Program-made: the position numbers and the translations under genes
The notes under the pieces: generated by a model
What the model was told of the DNA's origin: nothing
Seen by the model: only the letters and a program-made list of their open reading frames with translations
Database searches by the model: none
In this document: piece by piece, positions 51,499-59,704 of the stretch
How positions within the stretch are numbered: the stretch's first letter is position 1
How the letters are laid out: every line of letters begins with the position of its first letter
Assembly: GCA_965199055.1 (NCBI GenBank)
Contig: CBDAQR010000004.1
Span: forward strand, 124,001 to 188,000
Direction: 5' to 3'
DNA: 64,000 nt
DNA from: CBDAQR01 sp965199055
Lineage (GTDB): Bacteria; Pseudomonadota; Gammaproteobacteria; Pseudomonadales; Halieaceae

Positions 51499-52632
51499 AT
51501 GCTGCGCACACAGTTGGAGGCGCTGAACTTAAAGGCCCGCGAGTGTGCAACGGTGGAAGAACTAACAGGCCATTCCAGTCAAAAGCGGGTGGTGCTCGTG
51601 GATGTTTCCGCCCTTTACGACAGCGCGGAGATTGCGCAGGTGCACAACTTAGCAGAAGAAGAGGAGGCAGTAGTGCTCCTCGTAACGCCACTTTCGATGC
51701 AGGGTATTCCCGAGGAATTGCAGCATTTGCAGGCAACAACCAAGCCCACCCGTGTATCTAGTCTGGTCGGCGATATTATGGAGGCGATGTCAGACGACAG
51801 CGTGGTGACTCCCGCGATGACCGAGTCGGGTGTTATGCGCTTTGAAGAGCGCGTGCTGCTGGTTGAAGACATGACTGCAAACCAAGAGATCGCGCGAGCG
51901 ATGCTTGAGTCATTTGGTTGCAGCGTAGAAATTGCAAAGAATGGTGCTGTTGCTCTGGAGATGTTCCAGCAAGAAGAATACGACCTGGTGCTAATGGACT
52001 GCCAGATGCCGGTTATGGATGGCTTCGAAGCCACGCGGCATATTCGCCAATTGGAGTCGCAGAAGAAGGGTGTGGTACGAAAGCCGATCGTTGCGCTGAC
52101 AGCGGGTAAGACTGAGATGGAGAAAGAGCGTTGTTACGCTTCAGGTATGGATCGCATACTGTTCAAGCCCTACTCAACGATCGAGCTAAACAATGTGCTG
52201 TACCAGTACTTTGAGCCGGTGGGCGAAGTCGAAACGCCGAAGAATCTTGAAGCTACCCCAGAAACTGGCGGTGAAATCCTCGACGTGAAGGCGCTGGACA
52301 ATATTCGTAGTGTCGATGTAAGCGGTAAGAATGAGCTTCTCCGCAAGGTGTTTGACAACTTTAAGCAGGATGTTCAGGACAAGATCGAAGAACTTCGTGC
52401 AAATAATGACAATCCCGCGATACTGGGGGCAGGCGCCCATGCCATCAAGTCGATGGCGTTGAATATGGGAGCCAAAGCGCTCAGTGCCTACTGCCGCCAG
52501 TTGGAGATGGACTGGAAGAATCAGCTGGTCAGCGACTCTCGCCGCGAAATAGAAGTGCTCAACGGGCACTACATGGATGCGGTGCGGGCGCTGGAGCAAC
52601 TTATAGAGCCGCAGGTGGAATCAATTAGCTAG
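51499..52632 (+). CDS. Receiver-receiver-HPt portion of the same hybrid kinase, separated by a stop codon
   Basis: Same frame as the kinase fragment, with only TAA-ACT-CGG-GCG between, so this was one protein. Residues 1-100 form a degenerate receiver, about 117-237 an intact receiver (VLLVEDMTANQEIARAML, phospho-Asp in LVLMDCQMPVMDGF, Lys in ILFKPYS), and about 275-365 an HPt domain with the phospho-His in GAHAIKSMALNMGAKAL. Re-initiation at ATG 51499 could still make a soluble REC-HPt protein. The stop overlaps the end of the convergent GGDEF-EAL gene. Confidence 0.82.
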   Translation: MLRTQLEALNLKARECATVEELTGHSSQKRVVLVDVSALYDSAEIAQVHNLAEEEEAVVLLVTPLSMQGIPEELQHLQATTKPTRVSSLVGDIMEAMSDDSVVTPAMTESGVMRFEERVLLVEDMTANQEIARAMLESFGCSVEIAKNGAVALEMFQQEEYDLVLMDCQMPVMDGFEATRHIRQLESQKKGVVRKPIVALTAGKTEMEKERCYASGMDRILFKPYSTIELNNVLYQYFEPVGEVETPKNLEATPETGGEILDVKALDNIRSVDVSGKNELLRKVFDNFKQDVQDKIEELRANNDNPAILGAGAHAIKSMALNMGAKALSAYCRQLEMDWKNQLVSDSRREIEVLNGHYMDAVRALEQLIEPQVESIS

Positions 52633-54434
52633 GCGCTTTGAGCGTTGTCGCAAACCTTGCTGTAATCAGTGCTCAGCAAGTCCGGAACCTCGGATGCTGG
52701 CGTCGGCTTGCTAAAATAGTACCCTTGCAGCAGATGGCACCCTCTTTCGATGAGATAGTTGGCCTGGTCCAGAGTTTCCACTCCTTCAGCGATAACCTGT
52801 AGATTCAGTGTTTGCGCGAGTGCGATGATCGCATCCACCAACGCGCGACCGTCCTGGCTGCCGAGATCGGCGACGAAGGTCTGATCTATTTTCAGCGTGT
52901 CTATGGGAAATCGCTTTAAGTAGTTGAGCGAGGAATAGCCGGTACCAAAATCGTCGACTGCCAATGCAATACCCAGCTGCTTCAGCTGTGCCAGCTTTGC
53001 GATATTGGTTTCGGCGTCGTTCATGATGGCCGACTCGGTCAGTTCCAACTCCAGTCGTTCGGCAGCAAGTCCTGACTCTTCCAGGAAGCGAGCTACGTTA
53101 TCGGCCAGATCAGGTTGGTTAAATTGCAGCGGTGAGAGGTTCACGCACACCCTAAAGTTGCTATAGCCGTCTTCGTTCCACCGAGCGCAGTTGCGCGCAG
53201 CCTCCTTGAGAATCCAATCGCCGAGCTCGATAATTTGCCCCGTGCGCTCTGCGACGGGGATGAATTCGCCCGGTGAGACCATACCGCGTTCAGGATGACG
53301 CCAGCGCACCAGGGCCTCCATGCTCACCACGTGTCCATTTACTGAGTCGACCTGCGGCTGGTAATGCAGCTCCAGTTGGTCGCTGGCCACGGCATCTCGC
53401 AGCTCTTCTTCCAGTTTGAGATGCTCAACCGCCTTGGCGTTCATGTGTTCGTTATAAAAGCGGTAGCAGGCGCGGCCCTCCGCTTTTGCTGCGTACATCG
53501 CTGTGTCCGCATTGCGCACCAAGGTGTCAGGATCAGCGCCGTCGCCTGGGAACATGGCAATGCCAATGCTAGGTGTCACAACAGGGTTATGAGAGTGCAG
53601 CGCAATGGGTTGTGATAGGCGGTTCAAAATACGCTTGGCAACAGTCTCGGCGCCTACGCCGTCCTCAAGGTCAGACAGCACCACGGTGAACTCGTCACCG
53701 CCAAGCCTCGCGATCTCGGTCGAGCCATCGTGCTCCTTGTCCTCGTCGTCAGGTGACAAGTAACTAATCGCATCTTCTTCCCGCAGTTCCAGTGTCAGCC
53801 GTTTGGCGATCTCTACAAGCAATTTGTCACCACGCCCATGACCAATGGAGTCGTTGATGCGCTTGAAATTGTCCAAATCAATAAACAGCAATGCGGCGTT
53901 CAGGTTTCGTCGCTGGCTGCGCTTCAAAATGCGATTGAGCTGTTCGCCGAAACTGCGGCGGTTGGGAAGGTTGGTCAGCGGGTCGAAGTAAGCCAGGTAA
54001 CGCAGCCTATCTTCCTGTCGCTTGAGGGCCGTGAAAGCCGTGCTGGCGCGCAGCATATACTGCACGTCGCGGCTGAGCAGCGACCAGTTTACAGGCTTGG
54101 TTTTGTACTGTGTTGCGCCCGCGTTGTATCCCTCGTCGATGGATTCGCGGTCGTCCGAGCCGGTTACGATCATGATCGGAATGGTCTCGCCTTGAGGCAT
54201 GCTGCGTATCCGGCGACAGACTTCCAATCCATCCATGCCGGGCATTTCCACATCGAGAAACATAAGGTCCGGCCGTTCACGAGCGAACATGTCGATTGCC
54301 TCCGCGCCGGAGGCAGCTTCGACAACGATCATGTTGTCCGCTTCCAGGCACTGACGCGTCAGCATGCGTACGCTGCTGTCATCGTCACAGACAAGAACTT
54401 TGGGGATGGTATGCGTTTCTCTTTCGACGGACAT
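52629..54434 (-). CDS. Response regulator with GGDEF and EAL domains (c-di-GMP turnover)
   Basis: About 601 residues from ATG 54434 (MSVERETHTIPKVLVCDDDSSV); an in-frame start 60 nt upstream is possible. The receiver (to about 120) has phospho-Asp in LMFLDVEMPGMDG and Lys in YKTKPVNW. GGDEF has an intact RLGGDEFTVV. EAL has an intact MEALVRWRHP, ELTESAI, DDFGTGYSSL and AEGVET. An acidic insert of about 15 residues (LSPDDEDKEHDG) precedes GGDEF, and no RxxD inhibitory site is present there. Probably a phosphorylation-controlled phosphodiesterase; the neighbouring REC-HPt protein may feed it. Confidence 0.92.
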   Translation of the reverse strand: MSVERETHTIPKVLVCDDDSSVRMLTRQCLEADNMIVVEAASGAEAIDMFARERPDLMFLDVEMPGMDGLEVCRRIRSMPQGETIPIMIVTGSDDRESIDEGYNAGATQYKTKPVNWSLLSRDVQYMLRASTAFTALKRQEDRLRYLAYFDPLTNLPNRRSFGEQLNRILKRSQRRNLNAALLFIDLDNFKRINDSIGHGRGDKLLVEIAKRLTLELREEDAISYLSPDDEDKEHDGSTEIARLGGDEFTVVLSDLEDGVGAETVAKRILNRLSQPIALHSHNPVVTPSIGIAMFPGDGADPDTLVRNADTAMYAAKAEGRACYRFYNEHMNAKAVEHLKLEEELRDAVASDQLELHYQPQVDSVNGHVVSMEALVRWRHPERGMVSPGEFIPVAERTGQIIELGDWILKEAARNCARWNEDGYSNFRVCVNLSPLQFNQPDLADNVARFLEESGLAAERLELELTESAIMNDAETNIAKLAQLKQLGIALAVDDFGTGYSSLNYLKRFPIDTLKIDQTFVADLGSQDGRALVDAIIALAQTLNLQVIAEGVETLDQANYLIERGCHLLQGYYFSKPTPASEVPDLLSTDYSKVCDNAQSA

Positions 54435-54529
54435 GTAAGAATGCGTCTGTTTGTTATAGGCTTGAAGGCTACCACTCCGCGGAACGTAACTCAAAGAACA
54501 AGCAGCCCCCCGGAATCTGTTTTAAGGCC

Positions 54530-55765
54530 ATGGGATTCGACCCAAAAGCACTACTGCGTCTGATATTTCCGGGAGCCTTCCTGGGTATTGTTCTGGGGTT
54601 GCGGCCTTATATCGACCAGTTGTCTGAAGAGCAGCTGGAGCTGTTGGGTTACGCGCCTTACCTGTTGGGTCTGCTTTGTGTTGTGCTGGCCTATCAGTTC
54701 AATCGCAGTCGACTGTTGATCCTGGCGGGTCTCAGTTGTCTATGTTTCTACCTGGTACAAACACACCTGCAGGTGTCTCTGACGGATGATGCGGCCCGTA
54801 ATCTGTATGCCGCCATTGGGATAGCGATTCCGGCGCAGTTACTGTTTTTGCTACTAGCGTCAGAGCGTGGCGTGCTCAACCGCTATGGCATCAGCTACAT
54901 CGCAGTTGCGGCGGTACTTGCGGTACTGGCACCCAGCTTGGTTGATCTCTTGGTTTATCTGCTGCGAGAGCGGCCGGAGTGGCTTCAGATATGGCCGCGC
55001 GAAGGTCTTGTATTGCCGCTGTCAATTGTGACCCTCTATCCGCTGGTAGCTGCTGTCGGTCTGGTGTGTCTTTGTCTGCGTCAGGCGGACGCGGAAGTTG
55101 CCGTGCTATTCACGCTGACCGCCGGATTCTTCATGCTCGCGTGGTTTCAATTGCCCCATATCTCACTGTGTCTCTTTACGGCTGCCGGGGTGGTGCAACT
55201 CGTGAGTATCTTGCGCAGCTCTTACGCGATGGCCTATCGCGATGATCTTACGGGCTTGTTGGGCCGACGCGCATTGAACGAGCGCTTGCGTGGGCTGGGT
55301 GCTCGTTACGCGATCGCGATGCTAGATGTGGATCATTTTAAAAAATTTAACGACACTCATGGGCACGACGTTGGCGATGAGGTGCTTAAAATGGTGGCGA
55401 GTCGAATTGCCAACGTGGGGGGCGGCGGTACCGCTTATCGCTATGGCGGCGAGGAATTTTGCATCGTCTTTCCTCGCAAAGACCTGGAGGCCTGCAAGGC
55501 ACCTTTAGAGGCCGTTCGCAATGCTATAGCTGATTACACTATGACGCTTCGGGATAAGGGACAACGGCCTGAGCACAGCCGCGAAGGCGCACGCAAGCGC
55601 AGACGCATGGCCACTCGAGTTAGTGGAAGCAACGTGTCTGTCACCATCAGTGTGGGGTTGGCGCAGCGCAGCGATACTCACAACGATCCTGAAGAGGTGA
55701 TCAAGGCGGCGGACAAAATGCTGTATAAAGCGAAACAAGCCGGCAGAAATCGACTCTGCTATTAG
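54530..55765 (+). CDS. Membrane-bound diguanylate cyclase (GGDEF)
   Basis: A 411-residue protein: about seven to eight hydrophobic segments over residues 1-225 (FPGAFLGIVLGL, YLLGLLCVVLAYQF, ILAGLSCLCFYLV, AVAAVLAVLAPSLVDLLVYLL) followed by a GGDEF domain with DDLTGLLGRRALNERL, LDVDHFKKFNDTHGHDVGDEVL and an intact YGGEEF. It makes c-di-GMP in response to an unknown membrane signal. A roughly 30-residue basic insert (REGARKRRRMATR) lies near 345-357. ATG 54530 is chosen because earlier in-frame starts overlap the divergent gene and encode no hydrophobic sequence. Confidence 0.9.
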   Translation: MGFDPKALLRLIFPGAFLGIVLGLRPYIDQLSEEQLELLGYAPYLLGLLCVVLAYQFNRSRLLILAGLSCLCFYLVQTHLQVSLTDDAARNLYAAIGIAIPAQLLFLLLASERGVLNRYGISYIAVAAVLAVLAPSLVDLLVYLLRERPEWLQIWPREGLVLPLSIVTLYPLVAAVGLVCLCLRQADAEVAVLFTLTAGFFMLAWFQLPHISLCLFTAAGVVQLVSILRSSYAMAYRDDLTGLLGRRALNERLRGLGARYAIAMLDVDHFKKFNDTHGHDVGDEVLKMVASRIANVGGGGTAYRYGGEEFCIVFPRKDLEACKAPLEAVRNAIADYTMTLRDKGQRPEHSREGARKRRRMATRVSGSNVSVTISVGLAQRSDTHNDPEEVIKAADKMLYKAKQAGRNRLCY

Positions 55766-55772
55766 CGCGCGT

Positions 55773-57488
55773 TTATGAACGCTGGATCGAAGATTCCTTC
55801 ATGATCTGCTCCTCGACGAAGCGCGGGACCTGGTCCAGCGGTATGGCGGGGCTGTAGTAAAAACCCTGAACCTGCGAGCAGCGTGCGTTGGCCAGAAACT
55901 CTACCTGCTCAAGGGTTTCTGCGCCCTCCGCAATTACCACCAGGTCGAGTCGTTGTGCCATGTCGATGATCATCATGCACACGGCCTGCTGGTGAGGATT
56001 ACCGGCCACTTCCTGTACAAAGCTCCGATCAATCTTCAAAGCAGAGATAGGTAGCTCGGTCATATGAGATAGTTGTGAAAAGCCGGTACCAAATTCATCC
56101 AGCGAGAACGAGTGGCCCATGTATTTGAGCTCGTTCATGCGGGCTTTAGTGTCCTCTGGACTTTTCAGAACCGTGCTTTCCGTGAGTTCAAACTCCAGCC
56201 GCGAGGGGTTGATGCCGGATTTGCCCACTATGTCTTTAACGACATCGGTAAAGCGATGGTCCTGGAACTGAGAGAAAGAAATGTTTACCGCGATGTCGAT
56301 ATTGTCCAGGCCTTGCGCGTCCAGCCAGTGAATGGCGCCGCAGGCTTTCTCGATCACGCGATAGCCGATGTTTTTCATGAGTCCCATGCTCTCGCACAGT
56401 GGCAAAAACTCATCTGGACGGATATACCCTCGGTCGGGGTGGTTCCAGCGAATCAGGGCTTCCAGTCCCACCACATGCTCTGAACCCAGGTCTAGCTTCG
56501 GCTGGTAGTGCAGTTCGAACTGGTCATGCCGAACCGCCTGGCGCAGATCTGCTGACAGATTGAAATTGCTGCTGGATCCGCCAAAGCTGATCTGCTCTGA
56601 GTAACAGAAGTATTTGTTGCCGGCGACGGTCTTCGCCTGCATCATCGCCGTGCGTGCGGCCTCGACAAGATCTTCGAACTTGGTGCCGTTCTCGGGGCAC
56701 ATCGAGCAGCCGATCGAGACTTCAATGGTCACCTGGTGATCATTGAGGCGCATAGGCTCCGCAGTGGCGGCCATCATTTTTTTGGCGATCATTTGTACGT
56801 TGGCTTCATCGCTCACGTCTTCGAGCACGATGGCGAACTCGTCACCGCCGAGGCGGGCTACGCTGTCGGTGTTCCGCTTTTTATTCGCCAGTCGCTTATA
56901 AATCAGCTGAATCGCCTGGTCGCCAGCGCCTTCCCCGTAATGGTCATTGATGCTGGTGACCTGGTCGATGTTGATATAGAGCAGGGCGGTTTTGAACTGA
57001 TAGCGATCGGAGCGCTCTATGGCGCGCTCGACATGTGCCCGAAATCCGGTGCGATTCAGTGCTCCTGTCAATGCATCCCGGTTGGACAGGCTCTGGATTT
57101 CCTTGCGCGCCTGCCCTAATTCAATGGTGTAGTCGAGAATTCTATGCAGCAAATCGTCTTGGATGTTGCCCCGCACCAGGTAGTCTCTAGCTCCGAAGCT
57201 ACGCATACGGTTGATATTGGCTTCGCTGGCGTCGCTCAGTAGGACGATGATGGGAACCGTGACCGCGTTTTTCTGGGCCAGGCGCAGCATGTAGTCGGTT
57301 TCAGGGGCTTGGGCCAGAATTACGGCGTCATTGGTGCGATCCATCAGCGCATCTAGGGGCCGCTCTAGCGCAGTGGCGGTGGTCACATTGAATCTCTGCG
57401 GGACCGCTCGTTGCAGCGACGCAGATAACAGCAGGTGATCTGCCTTATCTTCCGAGATTATAAGAATGTTTTTCAGGCCCACAGGCAC
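55773..57488 (-). CDS. GGDEF-EAL protein with degenerate N-terminal receiver
   Basis: A 571-residue protein. Residues 1-120 have a receiver-like fold (ILIISEDKADHLLLSASL) but the phospho-Asp position reads AVILAQAPE, so phosphorylation is unlikely. GGDEF is intact (RLGGDEFAIV) and keeps an RNTD inhibitory site five residues upstream. EAL has LEALIRWNHPDRG and ELTEST, but the usual DDFGTG is LDEFGTG, so one metal-binding Asp is Glu and phosphodiesterase activity may be weaker. Upstream lies repeat array locus C. Convergent with the membrane diguanylate cyclase. Confidence 0.92.
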   Translation of the reverse strand: MPVGLKNILIISEDKADHLLLSASLQRAVPQRFNVTTATALERPLDALMDRTNDAVILAQAPETDYMLRLAQKNAVTVPIIVLLSDASEANINRMRSFGARDYLVRGNIQDDLLHRILDYTIELGQARKEIQSLSNRDALTGALNRTGFRAHVERAIERSDRYQFKTALLYINIDQVTSINDHYGEGAGDQAIQLIYKRLANKKRNTDSVARLGGDEFAIVLEDVSDEANVQMIAKKMMAATAEPMRLNDHQVTIEVSIGCSMCPENGTKFEDLVEAARTAMMQAKTVAGNKYFCYSEQISFGGSSSNFNLSADLRQAVRHDQFELHYQPKLDLGSEHVVGLEALIRWNHPDRGYIRPDEFLPLCESMGLMKNIGYRVIEKACGAIHWLDAQGLDNIDIAVNISFSQFQDHRFTDVVKDIVGKSGINPSRLEFELTESTVLKSPEDTKARMNELKYMGHSFSLDEFGTGFSQLSHMTELPISALKIDRSFVQEVAGNPHQQAVCMMIIDMAQRLDLVVIAEGAETLEQVEFLANARCSQVQGFYYSPAIPLDQVPRFVEEQIMKESSIQRS

Positions 57489-57653
57489 CTCTAACGGTCT
57501 CTGCTTTCCTTCACAAGGTTTGAAAACCGCCCCCTATGCGAGTTCCCAAGCTCGTGAACAAATATTTATTCTTTATTTAACAGCAAGTTATACGGAATAA
57601 CTAATAGCTTTTCTAGTAAAAGTTGGTTTTTTTTCGGGAATATTCCACAGCAC

Positions 57654-57765
57654 ACCCTCGGAGGGTCTGGATGAAGCAACGTACCAACCCTCCGAGGGTC
57701 TGTATGAAGCAACGTACCAACCCTCCGAGGGTCTGTATGAATTTCTGTACCGACCCTCCGAGGGT
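57654..57765. repeat. 33-nt-period palindromic repeat, locus C (4 cores), in a 379-bp intergenic region
   Basis: Cores at 57654-57666, 57687-57699, 57720-57732 and 57753-57765, each 33 nt apart; the first has a central G, the others C. Linkers are CTG(G/T)ATGAAGCAACGTACCA twice and a diverged third copy. GAGGGT of one core can pair with ACCCTC of the next, and the linker adds an inner GTA/TAC pairing. The array lies between the divergent GGDEF-EAL and enoyl-CoA hydratase genes. The rest of 57489-57867 is an AT-rich stretch with no gene visible. Confidence 0.88.
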
Positions 57766-57867
57766 GTCCCGCGTTAAAAGAGATAACGATTGTTGACCCG
57801 TGTCGTCATTGGCGGGAGCGGGGTGCATGGCTATGCTCTGATCATCCGATAACCGATTGTGAGAACC

Positions 57868-58677
57868 ATGGCCGACGAACTTCTGTTTGAGATTGAAGAT
57901 GGCGTTGCACTGATTACGTTTAATCGCCCCGAGTCCAAGAACACCTTTACCGGCAGCATGATGGATGCGCTGGGGGAAGCGTATCGGGCATGCGATGAGA
58001 ATGACTATGTGCGAGTTGTGGTGTTAACCGGAGCTGGCGATGCTTTTTGTGCAGGCGCAGATATGAGCGGTGGAGCTGAAACCTTCAATTCGCAGGGCAA
58101 GGACCTGGACTTCAGTTCCTGCCCGCTTAGCTTTCAGGCTTGGGATGTACGCAAACCCGTTATCGCAGCGTGTAACGGCCACGCGGTCGGCGTGGGGCTC
58201 GGGCTAGCTATCCAGGCTGACATGCGAATTTTTGCCGAGGAGGGTAAGTACGGCTTCTTGCAGAATCGTCGTGGGGTAGTGGCAGATTTTGCCTGTGAAT
58301 ATGTTTTGCCCCAACTGGTGGGATTCGAAAAGGCGTTTGAGCTGATTGTGCGCGCGCCACGCCTCACCGGTGCCGAGGCAGGCGAATGGGGGCTGGCCGG
58401 GCGGGTGTTACCTGCCAGCGAAGTATTGGACACTGCGATGGGCATCGCGCGCGACATGGCAATGAACTGCAGTCCACTTATCATGGGATTGCACAAGCGC
58501 TTGTTATGGCGCGCGGGAGATGTGTCGCTCCGGGAGTTGATCGATCTGGAGACCAAGGCGCTGCATCACAGCATGGCGCAAGCGGACGCAGTGGAGGGTG
58601 GCATGGCCTACTTCGAGCGTCGCACTCCGAACTGGACGTCTAGCGTTTCCAACGATTGGCCCGACTGGATGAAGTGA
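57868..58677 (+). CDS. Enoyl-CoA hydratase-related protein
   Basis: A 269-residue crotonase-fold protein: ALITFNRPESKNTFTGSMMDAL, the first oxyanion segment GAGDAFCAGADMSGG near residues 57-71, AACNGHAVGVGLGLAIQADMRIF near 101-123, and YGFLQNRRGVVADFACEYVLPQLVG near 130-154 in place of the hydratase glutamates. Its exact reaction is open. ATG 57868 is preferred over the GTG nine bases upstream. The 3' end slightly overlaps or abuts the next LLM gene, indicating one operon. Confidence 0.9.
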   Translation: MADELLFEIEDGVALITFNRPESKNTFTGSMMDALGEAYRACDENDYVRVVVLTGAGDAFCAGADMSGGAETFNSQGKDLDFSSCPLSFQAWDVRKPVIAACNGHAVGVGLGLAIQADMRIFAEEGKYGFLQNRRGVVADFACEYVLPQLVGFEKAFELIVRAPRLTGAEAGEWGLAGRVLPASEVLDTAMGIARDMAMNCSPLIMGLHKRLLWRAGDVSLRELIDLETKALHHSMAQADAVEGGMAYFERRTPNWTSSVSNDWPDWMK

Positions 58678-58685
58678 GTAGTACT

Positions 58686-59702
58686 GTGACCATCCTCAAA
58701 ATCGACAGCTCGCTGATGTTTGATCCGGTTAAGGTCGGCCAGATGGCAGCGCAATTGGAGAGTGTTGGATTCGACGGGGCCTACACCTTCGAAGGTCAGA
58801 ATGATCCCTTTATCTCGGTTGCTGCAGCGGCGATGCAGACCGAAAAAATGGATCTGATGACATCCATCGCCGTTGCCTTTGCGCGCAACCCCATGAACAT
58901 GGCCTACCAGGCGAACGATCTACAATTATTGTCGCAAGGGCGGTTCATCTTGGGCCTCGGCACTCAGGTGAAAGCGCATATTGAACGCCGTTTTAATATG
59001 CGGTGGTCGAAGCCTGCAGCGCGTATGCGCGAGTATGTGCAGGCACTGCGTGAAATATGGCGCTGCTGGGAAACAGGCGATCGCCTCAAGTTCGAGGGAG
59101 AGTTCTATCAGCACACCTTGATGTCGCCCACGTTTTCGCCGGCGCCCAATCCTCATGGCAGCCCTGATATTTTTCTCGCGGGCGTTGGCCCATTGATGAC
59201 TCGTGTCGCGGCGGAGGTGGGTGATGGCTTATTTGTGCATCCGTTTCATACGCCGCAATCGCTTGAAGATCTCACCATGCCCGCCGTATTGGAGGGTCTG
59301 GAATCGTCGGGCAAGTCTCGCGCAGACTTCCAAATTTCCGCACAGGTCATCACCGCCACAGGTCTTAGCGAAGAAGAAACGCAGGCTGCGGAGTTTTCAG
59401 CGCGCAACCAGATTGCCTTTTACGCTTCCACACCGGCTTATCTGCCAGTGCTAAAAGAGCATGGTTGGGAGGCGTTGCAGCCCGAGGCCAACCAATTGTC
59501 CAAAGAGGGTAAATGGATGGAGTTGGCGGCGCTCATTGATGATGAAATTCTGCATGCCTTTGCCCTTGTGGGTGAGCCTGCTGAGGTCGCCAAGAAACTG
59601 GAAGAGCGTTTCGAGGGTAAAGTGGAGAGGGTCAGCCCGGTTATTTACTCCCCGAGCCCAGACCTACTCGGCGCGCTGCTCAACGAAATCAGGGCAGTCT
59701 AG
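58686..59702 (+). CDS. LLM-class F420-dependent-type oxidoreductase (second)
   Basis: A luciferase-like TIM-barrel oxidoreductase of about 338 residues: QLESVGFDGAYTFEGQNDPF, then FILGLGTQVKAHIERRFNM near residues 92-110 and FLAGVGPLMTRVAAEVGDGLF, resembling the TIGR03617-type F420-dependent family. GTG 58686 (MTILKIDSS) is my preferred start, with AAGTGAG about 8 nt upstream; in-frame alternatives lie at 58674 and 58656, the last overlapping the preceding gene. Downstream DUF3604 begins 2 nt after its stop. Substrate unknown. Confidence 0.87.
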   Translation: MTILKIDSSLMFDPVKVGQMAAQLESVGFDGAYTFEGQNDPFISVAAAAMQTEKMDLMTSIAVAFARNPMNMAYQANDLQLLSQGRFILGLGTQVKAHIERRFNMRWSKPAARMREYVQALREIWRCWETGDRLKFEGEFYQHTLMSPTFSPAPNPHGSPDIFLAGVGPLMTRVAAEVGDGLFVHPFHTPQSLEDLTMPAVLEGLESSGKSRADFQISAQVITATGLSEEETQAAEFSARNQIAFYASTPAYLPVLKEHGWEALQPEANQLSKEGKWMELAALIDDEILHAFALVGEPAEVAKKLEERFEGKVERVSPVIYSPSPDLLGALLNEIRAV

Positions 59703-59704
59703 CC

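Noticed and set aside
57654..57765. CRISPR array, from regularly spaced repeats
   Set aside because: The repeat is only 13 nt and palindromic, the linkers are related to each other rather than unique, and no cas gene is present.
57613..57828. Protein with 11-residue repeats (FIQTLGGLVRC) across repeat locus C
   Set aside because: A 33-nt period always keeps a reading frame. Frames open at locus B give a different peptide repeat, no ribosome binding site is seen, and hairpin pairing explains the sequence better.
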